DNA of 64,000 nt from Dipteris shenzhenensis (lineage: Eukaryota; Polypodiophyta; Polypodiopsida; Gleicheniales): assembly GCA_047967505.1 (NCBI GenBank), contig CM106538.1; one strand, given 5' to 3'. Shown one piece after another: positions 1 to 11,446 of this stretch. Each line of letters begins with the position of its first letter. The stretch's first letter is position 1. Both the position numbers and the translations under genes were made by a program. The notes under the pieces are model-generated. The model saw only the letters and a list, made by a program, of their open reading frames with translations, did not search any database and was not told the origin of the DNA.

Positions 1-940
1 TGCTAAACCTTTGGCTTCATAGCCAGGACCATCAGCCTCTCGTCCTGGTACTTCTACAGCGCGGACAAAGACAGTCAGCATGTCCTGTTTCAGTCGTCCC
101 CCTGTTAGGTGCATGTTAGAGTTGGGGAGCCAGTACCTCAAGCTACCACTGATGGGGCCACGGACCCGTCTCTTCAACCAGGAGACATTCCTGTCATGGG
201 TCCATGTGCTCATGTACAGGAGCGCTCACCTAGGGAAAACCTTTCTCCAGAGACTCGTGCCTTACTTGAGAACAATGCCAAAGTCGTGGGTGGCTAAGGT
301 CATGCAGATTCATGCTGAGGTCATGCAGCGGGATCCCCTTTCTTCTCTTGCACGGCTGTCTACATTGGTTCCACTCCTTTCGCAGGGCTCCTTCGCACTC
401 CTACGCCAGAGGTACTTCGTAGGAATTCATTTTCAGTTCTGGCAGACTTGGTTGAGTTTGAAACAGAGGATGAATTTGTACCCTCTACGCTCGGGGAGCA
501 CATCTTTCAGACATCTGTGGATAGAGTTTCCCCCTCAACAGGTGTGGGTTTGCTTTCCCCAGTTGACTTCCCTCCTCTTGATAGGAGGAACTTTTCGCAG
601 GAGAGGATTTTCTCCGCCAGTCAGGTAGGATCTTCCATCCGGCCTCCTCCTCTTGCAGATGAGGATTGTCAGTTGGAACGTTTAGGGCCTCGGGGGTTTA
701 CCTTGCCGCCGCCGCCGCAAGCAGCTGATTCATAACCAACTTCATCTAGGTGTTACTGGGGGTCCCATGGACATTCTGATGATTCAGGAATACAAATTGG
801 ATGTTAGGGATTGTGCCAAGTCGAGTAAGCTTCTTTCAGGCCATACTTTTTGGTCACGCACCTTGGGCACCAGGGGAGGTACTTGCATTTCAGTTTCTTC
901 TTCTATACTCCCCTTGGTGATTGGACACGGGATCATAACC
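1..940 (+). mobile_element. LINE-B fragment: ORF1 C-terminus to endonuclease N-terminus
   Basis: Plus-strand piece of the LINE family that dominates the first 20 kb. Positions 448-640 read as the C-terminal part of ORF1 (EFVPSTLGE, then LSPVDFPPL), matching the ORF1 tail on the minus strand near 9162-9320 (EFVPSTLGV, LSPVEVPAL). ORF2 begins near 659 with an ATG reading MRIVSWNV, the usual start of an L1-type endonuclease, and continues as DILMIQEYKLD and SGHTFWS. An in-frame stop follows MRIVSWNV and frames change, so it is dead. At about 937-945 the sequence switches abruptly to the opposite orientation of the same family. The 5' part lies outside the window. Confidence 0.8.
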
Positions 941-2192
941 TCGGCACTTGCCCTTGTGAAGGCCTGAAAGTGTAGTCCTGAACTCTGTGTTGATGAAAGG
1001 TGCATCAAGCAAAACATGCATATCCGGTTTCACCAAGAAAGGGATGCTCTGCCAAATAACCTGTCTAGCATCCTCTCTATCCCGTGTGTCAGGATCTGCA
1101 GTAAGAAGGGCGGCCTACAAATCTGAAGCTATGCGCATGACATCATCTGGATCTGTCTGTAAAACCCCATGTGAGTCAATAAGTTGGGATACACTCTCTC
1201 TACTATGTCTAGGGCCAAGAGTAGAGAAAAAGTGTTTATTGACTCTGCCACCCATCTGAATCCAGAAGGACTCCCGTGCATATGAAAGGCATACTCTGCT
1301 CTCTGATCAAGCAATATCTGCTGATGAGCCCTTGCTGTAGCAAGGCGCTCCTGAATCCAAGCATCTAAAGGCCGTTTCTGCTCTTCCCTCTGCAAAGTTG
1401 CCAACTGCTAGCGAACACCAATCTCACGTCTGAGAATATCTCGTCTCCTGGTACAAGCAACTGAGTGGTAGAAGTTGCTAATACCAGAAAGGGCAATAGC
1501 TACATGTGATGGATATGGCTGCTCACCCTGGACATGACAAACCCATATCTGCAGGGCTACCTCTGTGTACAAGGCATTTGGAATCCTAATGCTGGTAGAC
1601 CGGCCTCTCAAGTGAGGCTCTGAGATAGCCAACACAACAGGAAAGTGGTCTGCAGTGGAAACCCTAGCAGCAATGCATACCAATCCACCTCTATCTAGTA
1701 CCCATAGAATCTGTCAATGCGTGCATGAATAGGCATCTATTGCCTCCTGTTCGACCAAGAGAATAGGAGGGACTGTGGCTGAATAAGAAAGGCATCGTCT
1801 AACCAAGTATCTCTGCCACAGTGGTGAAAAAGGAAGGCATCCCAAGCTGCTCTCTCCAAAGAGTGAAGTCCTCCTTCTCTACCCCCTTTTTTGTCTGATG
1901 GTAACTCAACCATGTTAAAGTCACCTCCAATCACCCATGAATCCGCAATGGGGGCCAAGGAGGGTAAATCCTTCCACATAATGACACGTTCCCCTCTAAT
2001 GTTGGAGGCATACAGGTTAAGGAAACCCTCCAATCAAGAGAATAATCCACTGAGCCCTAGAGGGAATAATGACTCCGTGTCCAACAACTAAGGGGAGAAC
2101 TGACTGCGAAATTGAAATAGAAGTGCCCCCCCTAGTGCCCAAGGCAGGCGACCAAAATGTATGGCCAGAAAGCAACTTGCTTGACTTGGCAC
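941..2192 (-). mobile_element. LINE-B copy, 3' part (endonuclease and endonuclease-RT linker), split by an LTR element
   Basis: Read on the minus strand, this carries the ORF2 endonuclease: SGHTFWSPALGTRGG near 2150, the GGDFNMVELPSDKK block near 1900 (the GDFN motif is typical of L1 endonucleases), then the linker LQREEQKRPLDAWIQ near 1390. Frames are broken. The copy continues at 12090, beyond an LTR element with a GGCAC target duplication. Joining the flanks gives the same order as the copy at 8900-9000, so this was one LINE before the LTR insertion. Its low-coordinate end stops in the linker and abuts a plus-strand piece of the same family. Confidence 0.8.
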
Positions 2193-2502
2193 TATTGGAA
2201 TATGAAGCCAAAGTGAGTAAAAAATGAGTGTACTAGTGGTTTTATAGTCTATGAGTCCTAGACATGCCATGTGTCATATTGGGAGATATCCCATAGACAT
2301 TGTGACTTTCTAGAGTCTAGTGGCATACTATATATTGTTGTACTTGTCTATTATCTGAAATATCAGTCAACATCAAGCTATTAATGCATTGTGAGTATTT
2401 TGGTTATTGCCTTGCACTTGTACTTTCCTTCCTTTCCATTTTCCCTTTCATTATGCTTTCCATATTTCCATTCTGTTCCTAGCTAGCTACCATGTCTCTT
2501 CA
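2193..2502 (+). repeat. 5' LTR of the non-coding LTR element
   Basis: This 310-bp sequence starts TATTGGAATATGAAG (the first TG has become TA) and ends CTTCA. The same sequence recurs at 11774-12084 with a handful of differences, including a shared stretch ending in CTAGCTAGCTACCATGTCTC. The high similarity argues for a fairly recent insertion. Confidence 0.88.
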
Positions 2503-2504
2503 TA

Positions 2505-2517
2505 TGGTATCAGAGCC
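2505..2517 (+). other. Primer-binding site (initiator-Met tRNA type)
   Basis: TGGTATCAGAGCC lies two bases after the LTR. TGGTATCAGAGC is complementary to the 3' end of plant initiator-Met tRNA and is the usual minus-strand primer site of plant LTR elements. Confidence 0.88.
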
Positions 2518-3854
2518 TTCCTTCCTAGCCCTTCTCTTCCTCCTTGCTTCTCCATGAGGTAGAGGGTGGTCGGAAAGAGAAGTTGCCCTCTCTTCTCTTG
2601 GAGGAGCTCCCCTTCCCTACTCCTCTCCATTGAAGGCTTCATCAACATTGGGATTCTCCTCCAACGTTGTCTTCTCCAACTTGAGCTTCTGCCACCTCTC
2701 TTCCCTTTCCTTGGTGAGCTCTTCTCCTTCCTTTAGCTACAAAGACGTCCTGGAGTGGTGCTGTTTCTATTGTGCTCTCTGTGACTTGCGGACAATGTGA
2801 CGCTTCTATCTGGATCTGGAAGCAGAATCACGACTTTGTGTCTTCAAGAAAGTTGTAGAGGACCTTGAGTACTACAATTTTCAAATAACATCATTGCAAT
2901 CTGAGTTCTCTATGAAAAGATATAGCTCCTACAAAAAGTGACAAAAGTTATTTCTACGCACGGATTTTGTTCTTGAGTTCACGGGATGATAGTTTCCAGC
3001 CTACTGTCACTATCTTGATCTCCACCTCCATCTTTTTCTGCTCCAATTGGTGCCCACGAAGCTAAGCTGTAGCTGCCCGTGCAGCTTCTCCTGCTACCCA
3101 TGTAGCTATCCTCTCTGCTCGCCATCTAGCTGCCCACGTTGCTTCTAGCTACTCCTATTGCTCACGCTTCTCTTATTGCCCACAAAGCTCTATCTTCTCG
3201 CCATTCGAGCTGCCACATTGCACACCTCATCTGCCTTCTATAACGGTGTGTAGACTCCACACTAACTTGCAGCAAGAAGATAAAGAAAAATTATCTTGAT
3301 GTGAGGTATGGTTACTTCCCGGCTTCTCCGATTACTTCTCTAATTGCGCGTGGTTCTAGGCTTGCACATTGAGTGACTCTACTAGTCCTTGTGGCACCTC
3401 CGGCCTCTACATCAATAAGTCTAGGTGACTCTCCATCTTCTATCTTGAGAGTCATGCCATGACCGCTCCATGTAGCTACCCGATGGACTTCACCAACACA
3501 TATTTTGGGGCATCCATGCCTAGTGCTTCATCGACTTGCAGGGATGTGCACACATGTGCAGTGGCTACTTGGAGAACATCTCTTACTCCTAAGAGATCCA
3601 TTTTTATTATTCCTACAGCTTGATGTATTTTGGGGTCCTCTGTCTTGGGTAGTCCATCAAAAATGATATGTATTGAGTGTTTGGTTGTCATTGAGTCTAA
3701 AGGTCCTCTGCCTTGGATAGTCCTCCTAAAAAGATGTATTGATTTTCCTATTTTGGTGTGTGGCTTCCTAATATGTCCTGTTATGAAGCTAAGGGGGGAT
3801 GTACTGTGGGAGCCATGTATTGGCTTTGACAGGTTTAGAGGGGGATGTATTGTG
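2518..3854. other. Left internal region of the LTR element, no gene seen
   Basis: C/T-rich leader (2518-2760), then mixed sequence rich in AGCTGCC/TAGCT words (3050-3220). No frame shows retroelement domains. The minus-strand open frame at 3476-3862 has no recognisable motif. A roughly 56-bp unit with GGGAGCCATGTATT and GGCTTTGA is tandemly repeated near 3795-3867; the LINE inserted in the second unit. Confidence 0.6.
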
Positions 3855-3867
3855 GGAGCCATGTATT
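3855..3867. repeat. Target-site duplication of the LINE insertion (left copy)
   Basis: GGAGCCATGTATT occurs here next to the LINE poly(A) tail (read as poly-T) and again at 11434-11446 at the far side. The interrupted sequence GGCTTTGATAGGT resumes at 11447, as predicted from the neighbouring intact repeat unit at about 3810-3830. A 13-bp duplication is typical of LINE integration. Confidence 0.85.
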
Positions 3868-4783
3868 TTTTTTTCCCAAAATAGACTTCTATTAAGTAGG
3901 AGAAAAAACCCGCGAGAGTAAGCTCAAAGCGGAATACATCATGAAACTATGAGGATAAATAAAACCCCCTCAAAGTGAGGTGGAAAACAACCAAGACTGA
4001 GGTTGAAAGTGCCACCTCAACCCTGTAGGAGTCTTAGAGAAGAAAGGAGAATCCTTCCATTCCCTGAAGAAAGAAGCCCTCCTAGCTGAGGCTGCACGGG
4101 TGTCTCCCAGCATACTCATCCATACGGCCATCAAAGTATATATGGTGTCTGTCCAAATACTAGCCAAAGTGTGTGAGGGATGAACCTGAGTACCCTCCAT
4201 AGCCTCTGTGCATCTGGCTCTCCAGATATGCCAAGATGCTATGCTGGCTAAAATCTCCCAAGAAGTATCCACATAGGCATGTACATCTTTAAAAAGAAGG
4301 TGTGGTACCACATCCAACCAACAGGACTCAATCTGATGACGTCGAACCAAAATGGCCCGAGAGGAATCAAGTCTCTCCTAGAATACCTAAGGCCCTGTAA
4401 GAGAAAGCCAAGCCACTGAGCCCCATGTCATAAAGAATGGGGAGTGGGCAAAGTGACTGAAAATCCTAGCTACCCCCATCCAAATGATCCTCGCCTGTCT
4501 ACAATCCCATAAACAATGCTGAATAGTCTTTGAAGCAGAGAGGCAAAGAGGGCAAGTAGGATTGGCTCCGAACCTGGATCTCCAAAGGTTCACTGCAATC
4601 CCACCATGGATAGAAAGCCAAAAGAAGAGAGTGATCTTTCTATTCCTGTGGGATTTCCAGAAGCACCTCTGCAGATCTGCAATGATATCAAATGTCTCCC
4701 AATGAGGAACTCTGGAAGGTCTCCAACCTCTACTACTGAGCTGAAATCTCCTCGCATTACTGACCGTGTAACAAAAGAAGGGG
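3868..4783 (-). mobile_element. 5'-truncated LINE-B, 3' end only (zinc finger and 3' UTR)
   Basis: On the minus strand this encodes the ORF2 C-terminus, with NLWRSRFGANPTCPLC then HCLWDC (CX2C...HX4C zinc finger) at 4460-4593 and TWHIWRAR-like sequence near 4230, then a 3' UTR and a poly(A) tail seen as T-run at 3864-3873. Parallel sequence occupies 4800-5525, so this is a second copy of the same 3' end. Its truncated 5' side joins directly to the poly(A) tail of the next LINE at 4784 with no target duplication between them. Confidence 0.82.
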
Positions 4784-4901
4784 ATGCTTTTTTTTTTTTT
4801 TTTCCATGAAAAAGACTTCTATTAAGTAAGAACAAAAACCCGCAAGAGCAAGCTCAAAGCGGAATACATCATGAAATCATGATGATAAATTAAAAAACCC
4901 C

Positions 4902-7900
4902 TCAGAGTGAGGTGGAAAGAAGCCAAGGCTGAGGCTGAAAGTGCCATCTCAACCCTGTAGTAGATTCAGAGAAGAAAGGAGAATCCTTCCATTCCCTGAA
5001 GAAAGAAGCCCTCCTAGCTGAGGCTGCACGGGAGTCCCCCTGCATACCCATCCATACGGCCATCAAAGTGTGTACGATGTCTGTCCAGATACTAGCCAAT
5101 GTGTGCGAAGGATGAACCTGAGTACCCTCCATAGCCTCTGTGCATCTGGCTCTCCAGATATGCCAGGTTGCTATGCTCGCTAGAATCTCCCAAGAAGTAT
5201 CCACACAGGCATGTACAGCTGTAAAAGGACGGTGTGGTACCACATCCAACGAACAGAACTCAACCCGATGACGTTGAACCGAAATGGCCCGAGAGGAGTC
5301 AACTCCCTCATAGAAAACCTGAGGTCCTGTAAGAGAAAGCCAAGCCACCGAGCCCCAAGTCATAAAAAGTGGGGAATGGGCAAAGTGACTGAAGATCCTG
5401 GCTATCCCCATCCAAATCAATCTCGCCTGTCTGCAATCCCATAAGCAATGCTGAATAGACTCCGAAGCAGAAAGGCAACGAGGGAAAGTAGGGTCGGCTC
5501 CGAATCTAGACCTCCAAAGGTTCACTGCAATCCCTCCATGGATAGAAAGTCAAAAGAAGATAGTGATCTTTCTATTCCTGTGGGATTTCCAGAGCCTCCT
5601 CCAGAAGTACCTCCAGAGCCCTGCGTCAATCCACTCCCACTCGCCAGGGTCCCACTACAAATACCTCATGGGAACTCCCTGTACAGCCAAAGCCTCCAAG
5701 ACTCGGTGGAGAGTAGCCGGGGGTCTAGGTCGAGGAGCCACTCTGAATCTGATCCCTGCACCAAAAGACCTACAACCCTGATAGGCTGAAAAGCAGACTC
5801 AAGCAAGATGTCCTCTGTGGATCTGAGCAATCTGCCACCATCCTGCACATAAAAAGTAAAGCATCCTCCTGTGCATCTCGAAAGGCCAAAACTTGAACAC
5901 TGCCTCTCGTAAAAGTACCTGCCCAAGTGGAGCAAGTGAGTGGCAAATCATCTGTGTCTACCCAATCCTCTGGAAGGGCTGCCTCAATCTGCAAGATCCT
6001 CCCTGCACTCCCTCTGAGATGTCCTGTCAACTGAGACTTGGTCTCCTTTGGAAGCATGCGGAAAGCTTTCCAAGACCCCAGAGATGATGCAGGTCCCCTC
6101 TCCCACCTAGACCAATGCATGTAGAGTGAGGCACCAAGTGGTCTGCCACGATCATCTAAAATACTATCATTCCACATGATGGGTTCCCTATCAATCTCTT
6201 CACAAGAGGAAGGAGGAATCCTCCGAAGAGTGCTCCTAAAACTGGCCCATGCTTTCAGAATGGCAACCATGAGAGGGGACGAAGGTGATCTGAGGTGTGC
6301 TGTCATGAAGATCCACCTAATACTACTCATCCAGTCTCCTCCTGAAGAAGGTGTGCACCTCTGTATGTTGCTAATAAGAAAGGCCTTCCAACGTTCCTAC
6401 CCTCGCATAAGTCCCCGCACCACCATCTTGCATAGTAAAGCTTTGCACTGTAAATCTGGATCAATAATATTGAGACCCCCTTCCTATGTAGGGAGGATAA
6501 GGGTCTCCCAAGCCACCCTGGCTAAGGTATCTGCTGTGCCATCAAGCCCACTCCAAAGAAAATTTCTGATCAGTCTCCTGAGCTGAGTGATGCAGTCCCT
6601 AGAATAGCACCAGCAAGAATAAACAAAACAGCCGTGGCCAAGAGGACCTGGTTGACCACCACAACTCTAGAGGCAAGATCCAACTTGGCTGAGCCCCAAA
6701 AAAGGAGCTTCCTCCTGATGCTCTCCAACACGGGAGCAAACTGCTGCGTGGAAGAAATATCCAAGCTGACCTGGCAGCCCAAATACTTGACAGGCACACC
6801 CCTCTGAACCCAAGTGAATCCTATGTCAAGCCCCCAAACTGGAGTGTCCTCATCACTGATCCAAAAGCCATTGCATTTATGCCAATTTATCTGCGCCCCT
6901 GCCGCCAAGCAAAATAAATCCAATGCTATCCTGAAAGAAGTGAGCATCTGTGGAGTGGCATCCAAGTAAACTGCTGTGTCATCTGCCAACTCACTGTCAA
7001 GTAACTCCTCTTCCCTTTTAATGGGAAGTCTCAGCCCAAAGATGTCAGCTTGAGATCTAACATAGATACTCATAGCTTCAGCCACGAAGAAAAAAAGGAA
7101 AGGAGCAAGGGGCCATCCCTGACGGACTGATCTGGAAATCTGAAATCTCTCACCCCTTACCCCACCAATAAGTACCTGCTGTGGGCTGCTCTGTACAAAG
7201 AGGAAACACCTCTGATCCAAGCATCAGTAAAGACAAAACGTAGAAGGGTGCCCTCCAAAAAACCCCAATCTACTCTGTCATAAGCTTTCTCAAAATTCAA
7301 AAGTAGAATGGCTAGATTCTGGCCGCTCTGCATGGCCCACTCTAAGGCTTCCTAGAAAGAAAAAATGTTATAAAAAATGCTTCTGCCATGCACAAATCTC
7401 ATCTAAGTGTCATGAATAAGATCTGGGAGAAGGGGCTGCAATCGGAGGCTGATTGCCTTGGCCAGAATCTTGTAACAAGTCCCCAGAAGTGTGATAGGCC
7501 TCCACTGGGACACTAAATTTCTGCAACCTCCTTTCGGGATAAGGTGGATGAGACCTTCTGTAAGCGACCCGGGCATCTCACTAGAGTCCCAAATGCCCTG
7601 CAGGGCTGAAGTAATGTAGTCTCCAATCATATCCCAGAATGCAATGAAAAAGAGGGGGTAAGGCCATCCGAACCTGGGCACTTGCCTTTGTAAAGGCCTG
7701 AAAGTACAGTCCTGAACTCTGTGGTAGTGAAAGGTGCATCAAGCAAAACATGCATATCCGGTTTCACCAACAAAGGGATGCTCTGCCAAATAACCTGTCT
7801 AGCATCCTCTCTATCCCGTGTCTCAGGATCAGCAGTAAGAAGGGCGGCATAAAAATCTGAAGCTATGTGCAAGACATCATTAGGATGTGTCTGTAACACC

Positions 7901-9102
7901 ACATGCGAGTCAATAAGTTGGGATACACTCTCTGTACTATGTCTAGGGCCAAGAGTAGAGAAAAAGTGTTTATTGACTCTGCCACCCATCTGAATCCAGA
8001 AGGACTCCCGTGCATGAAAGGCATACTCTGCTCTCTGATCAAGCAATACCAACTGATGAGACCTTGCTGCTGCAGCAAGGTGCTCCTGAATCCAAGCATC
8101 TGAAGGCCGTTTTTGCTCTTCCCTCTGCAAAGCTGCCAACTGCTAGCGAACACCAATCTCACGTCTGAGAATAACTTGTCTCTTGGTATGAGCAACTGAG
8201 AGGTATAAGTTGCTAATACCAGAAAGGGCAGCAGCTACCTGTGATGGCAATGGCTGCCCACCCTGGACAGGAGAAACCCATATCTATAGGGCTGCCTCTG
8301 TAAGGTCCTCCTCTGTGTACAAGGCATCTGGAATCCTATTGCTTGCAGATCGGCCTCTTAAGTAAGGCTTTGAGATAGCCAACACAACAGGAAAGTGGTC
8401 TAAAGTGGAAACCCCATCAGCAATGCATACCAATCCACCTCTATCAAGTGCCCAATCATCTACATAGAATCTGTCAATACGTGCATGAATAGGCATCTGC
8501 TGCCTCCTGTTCGACCAAGAGAACAGGAGGTGGCTGAATAAAAAAGGCATCGTCCAGCCAAGTATCTCTGCCACAGTAGTGAAAAAGGAAGGCATCGCAA
8601 GCTGCTCTCTCCAAAGAGTGAAGTCCTCCTTCTCTACCCCCTTTTTTGTCTGACAGTAACTCAACCATGTTAAAGTCGCCTCCAATCACCCATGAATTCG
8701 CAATGGGGGCCCAGGAGAGCAAATCCTTCCACATACAGACACGTTCCCCTCTAATGTTGGAGACATACAGGTTAAGGAAACCAACCTTACACCCTCCAAT
8801 CAAGAGAATAATCCATTGAACTCTAGAGGGAATAATGATCCATGTCCAACAACCAAGGGGAGAACCGCCCCCCTTGGTGCCCAAGGCAGGCGACCAAAAA
8901 GTATGATTAGAAAGCAGTTTGCCAGACTTAGAGCAATCACTCGCATCCAACTTGTGTTCCTGGATAAAAAGGATATCAATAGCACCTCCACCAGTGACAC
9001 CTGGATGAAGCTGATTTCGGATCATTGATTCCGGATCAGCTACCTACGGTGACGGTGTGGAACTCCGTCTAGGCCTTGTATGTTCCAACTGACAATCCTC
9101 AT
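4902..9102 (-). pseudogene. LINE-B ORF2 (endonuclease, reverse transcriptase, zinc finger), frameshifted
   Basis: Start codon at 9102-9100 (MRIVSWN). Endonuclease: IQEHKLD near 8960 and GGDFNMVELLSDKK near 8660-8690. Linker: QREEQKRPSDAWIQ near 8120. RT: GKCPGSDGLTPSF near 7650, LIHLIPKGG and SQWRPITLLGTCYKILAKAI at 7440-7560, RQGWPLAPFLF near 7120, catalytic LADDTAVYLD near 6970. Cysteine/histidine finger: PRCLSASES then HCLWDC near 5450-5480. At least six frame changes separate these blocks. The family gene is a single protein of about 1300-1400 residues acting in target-primed reverse transcription; this copy is inactive by eye. Confidence 0.85.
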
Positions 9103-9161
9103 CGACAGCAGGATGCTAGATGGAAAGGCTTACCCGACCTAGTAGAGGAGACCAGCTTCCC

Positions 9162-10640
9162 CTAGGCCAAAACACTCCTACTAAGGGCAGGAACCTCAAC
9201 AGGTGAAAGGATCCATACACTTGCTGAGGGGGAGGCTCTTTCAAAGGGAATCCCAATGAGCGGGACCCCTAAGGTGGAGGGCACAAACTCCTCATCATCC
9301 ATGAAAGTCGTCGAATCAGCCAGTGTCGAAAAAGAGTTCCTGAGGAGCAAGTCTGGCTGAGGAGTGTGAAAAAGACCTGCACTCGTGGAGGAAGGAGGAG
9401 AAGGATCTACCAGACCTCTATCAGCAGATCTGGAGCTGGGAGCTGAGGAGGCCTGTGGCTGGGCTGAAGAAGGATCTGTAGTCCTCATCTGTGCAAACAC
9501 TCCCTCAGTTGTGGCATGAACAGTCTGAGGGGGAGAAGTATTGGTAGCCCCCTCATGATCAGAAGCAAAAATGACTGGGGCTGGTGCATCTGAAGGCCCC
9601 TCCTGATGTGGAACTATAGTATCTGGGGCTGCAGCAGCATCCACCTTTGGAGTCTGGATGGCATCTGTTTGAATCGGATCAAGGGTCTCCTCCTGAGGTA
9701 AAGGAGCCACTCTGACCGCTCTCCAACATGGTACTGGGAGTGCTGCAGGCTTTGGGTGCCTTGCTGCCCCTGGTGGTCCTAGGGTGCATGAAGCAGGGCG
9801 CCCTACTGCTCTTGGTAGTCCTGGAGTGCGTGGTACAGGCCGCAGGGGAGGTGCAGACGGGGTAGTACTTGAAGGAGCCGCACCAAAAGACCTCTTGGGT
9901 CTTTTTCTCTTCCTTGGGCAATCTCTAGCAAAGTGCCCAAGGGTCCTGCAAATCCTGCACTGATCCTGTCTACCTGCAATCTCGATTCTCTATCGAAAGA
10001 GAGAGCCATTTGGACGCTGAATCATGATGTGGTCATCTGAGATGTTAGGGTCAGAGACAATGACTCTAACTCGAGCCACCCCGTCCGCTCTGACTGCCTC
10101 TGCCGAGGAAGAAGGCATGCCAGGAAGGGGGGGAATCTCAGTGACCACTCCGAAAGTGGCTCCGATAGTAGCAAGAAGTCAATGGTACCTGAGGAAGACC
10201 AGGAAACCTAATGAACAGTGATGTGACCTGACTGTCCTCCTCGACCGGATCGAAGCCCAAGGTGTAGGGCAAAAGAAAAATCGTCCTCGAACCCAAAGCC
10301 AGGGATTAGCTTTGAGAACAAGGGCTATGGACTCGTGGGAGTCGAAGATCACTTGGAAGAATCCACGTCTCAGAAGTCGAATATCCCTGAGGTGTGGGGC
10401 GAGATCTCCTGGTCTCTAGCCTATGATCTGGAAGGATGTGACCCAAAAATGCGGGCGAAAAAGTGATGTGGAACCCTCTAATTCCCCACATCTTTCTTGA
10501 GCTGCTACAACTCGTCTTTTGAAAAAATGACGGTTCTCGCAGCTGTTGGAAGTGGACGGAGATTGGCTGAATGGGGATCCATTCGCCAATCGAAGTGAAA
10601 AGGTTGATTCCAACCCTGTTAAAGCTCCATCCGTGAAACT
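9162..10640 (-). pseudogene. LINE-B ORF1 (nucleic-acid-binding Gag-like protein), decayed
   Basis: The minus strand shows a CCHC knuckle just below 9975, reading IAGRQDQCRICRTLGHFARDC and then basic residues. A Pro/Ala/Ser-rich tail follows (ORF 9710-9162) containing EEFVPSTLGV and ending just upstream of ORF2. The 10000-10640 part resembles the N-terminal domain (MIQRPNGSLF-like) of the parallel copy at 13000-13500. Frame changes occur near 9710 and 10000. Plant L1 ORF1 proteins bind element RNA; this copy is broken. Confidence 0.7.
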
Positions 10641-11433
10641 ACTGCCCAAGACGCCCTGAAACGGGCGTAGGAAGGAGGAGAAAAGGAGAGGGTAGGAGAG
10701 AGGCGAAGGGACGGAGAGGATAGGATAGAAGGGAGAGGGCTGATGGGGAAGGAGAGGGTAGGCGACGGAGAGGAAAAGAGGGGGGGCTTAGGAGGGAGGG
10801 AGGGGGGGGGTTAGGAGGGAGGAAGGGGGCTGAAGGCGGCAAGGAGGGAGAAGGTGGGCAGGGGAGAGGAAGGAAGGGGGCAGGTTAGGGAAGGGAGGGA
10901 GGGGGGGAGTTAGAGGAAGGGTGGGGAAAGGGGCGGAGGGAGGGAGGAGGGGCGGGAAAGAGGGGACGGGGGGGAAAAGGGGGGGGGCGAGGGAGGAGGA
11001 GGGGGCGGGGGCGGGGGGGGGGAGAGGGAGGGCGGGGGACGGGGAGGGGGAAGGGGAGGGAAGGGGTGGGGGAGGAGGAGGGGGCAGGGGGGCAGCAGGA
11101 GAGGGAGGGTGGGGGAGAAAGGGGGTGGGGGAGGGAGGGGGCGGGGGGGGCAGCAGGTGGGGGAGAGGGGGCGGGGGAGGGGGAGGGGGAGGGGGTGGGG
11201 GAGGGAGGGCAGCAGGAGGGGAGAGGGAGGGCGAGGAGGGAGAGGGAGGGGGCAGGTGGGCTGGCAAGGGGGGAGAGGGAGAGCGGGGAGGAGGAAGGGA
11301 GGGAGGAGGGAGAGGGGGGTTGGCAAAGGGGAGGGAGAGGGCAGGCAGCGAGGGTGAGGGGGAGGGAGAGAGAGGGAGAGGGGCTGGCTGAGAGAGGGAG
11401 AGGGGGGGGGGGGGGCAGCAGCTCAGGGGGAGA
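10640..11433 (-). promoter_or_regulatory. LINE-B 5' UTR, extreme strand-asymmetric C-rich (G-rich on plus) tract
   Basis: About 790 bp in which the plus strand is almost entirely G and A with scattered C (GGGAGGG, GGGGGCGGGGG, GCAGCAGG words). The LINE sense strand is thus C/T-rich. Long open frames here on both strands (for example 10788-11441 minus) are low-complexity Pro/Ser/Leu or Gly/Arg runs and I do not call them genes. The same kind of block occupies the 5' end of the LINE copy at 13930-14400, and a shorter one lies at 20210-20495, so it belongs to the element and varies in length. Confidence 0.7.
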
Positions 11434-11446
11434 GGAGCCATGTATT

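Larger units (their letters stand above)
4784..11433 (-). mobile_element. Near full-length LINE-B (L1-type), decayed
   Basis: A 6.65-kb LINE on the minus strand in canonical order: C-rich 5' UTR (about 10640-11433), ORF1 with CCHC knuckle (about 9162-10640), ORF2 with endonuclease, RT and zinc finger (about 4902-9102), 3' UTR, and a poly(A) tail of about 18 T on the plus strand at 4785-4803. ORF2 is spread over several frames, so no intact protein is made. The outer boundary (11433) carries the same 13-bp target duplication as the tail of the neighbouring truncated LINE, not one of its own. Confidence 0.85.

Noticed and set aside
3476-3862. 128-codon minus-strand frame in the LTR element interior
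   Set aside because: No recognisable motif, ends in a tandem repeat, and lies antisense to the element.
10788-11441. 217-codon Pro/Ser/Leu-rich frame and opposite Gly/Arg/Glu frames
   Set aside because: Translation of a low-complexity G/C-skewed tract; open in several frames on both strands and part of the LINE 5' UTR.
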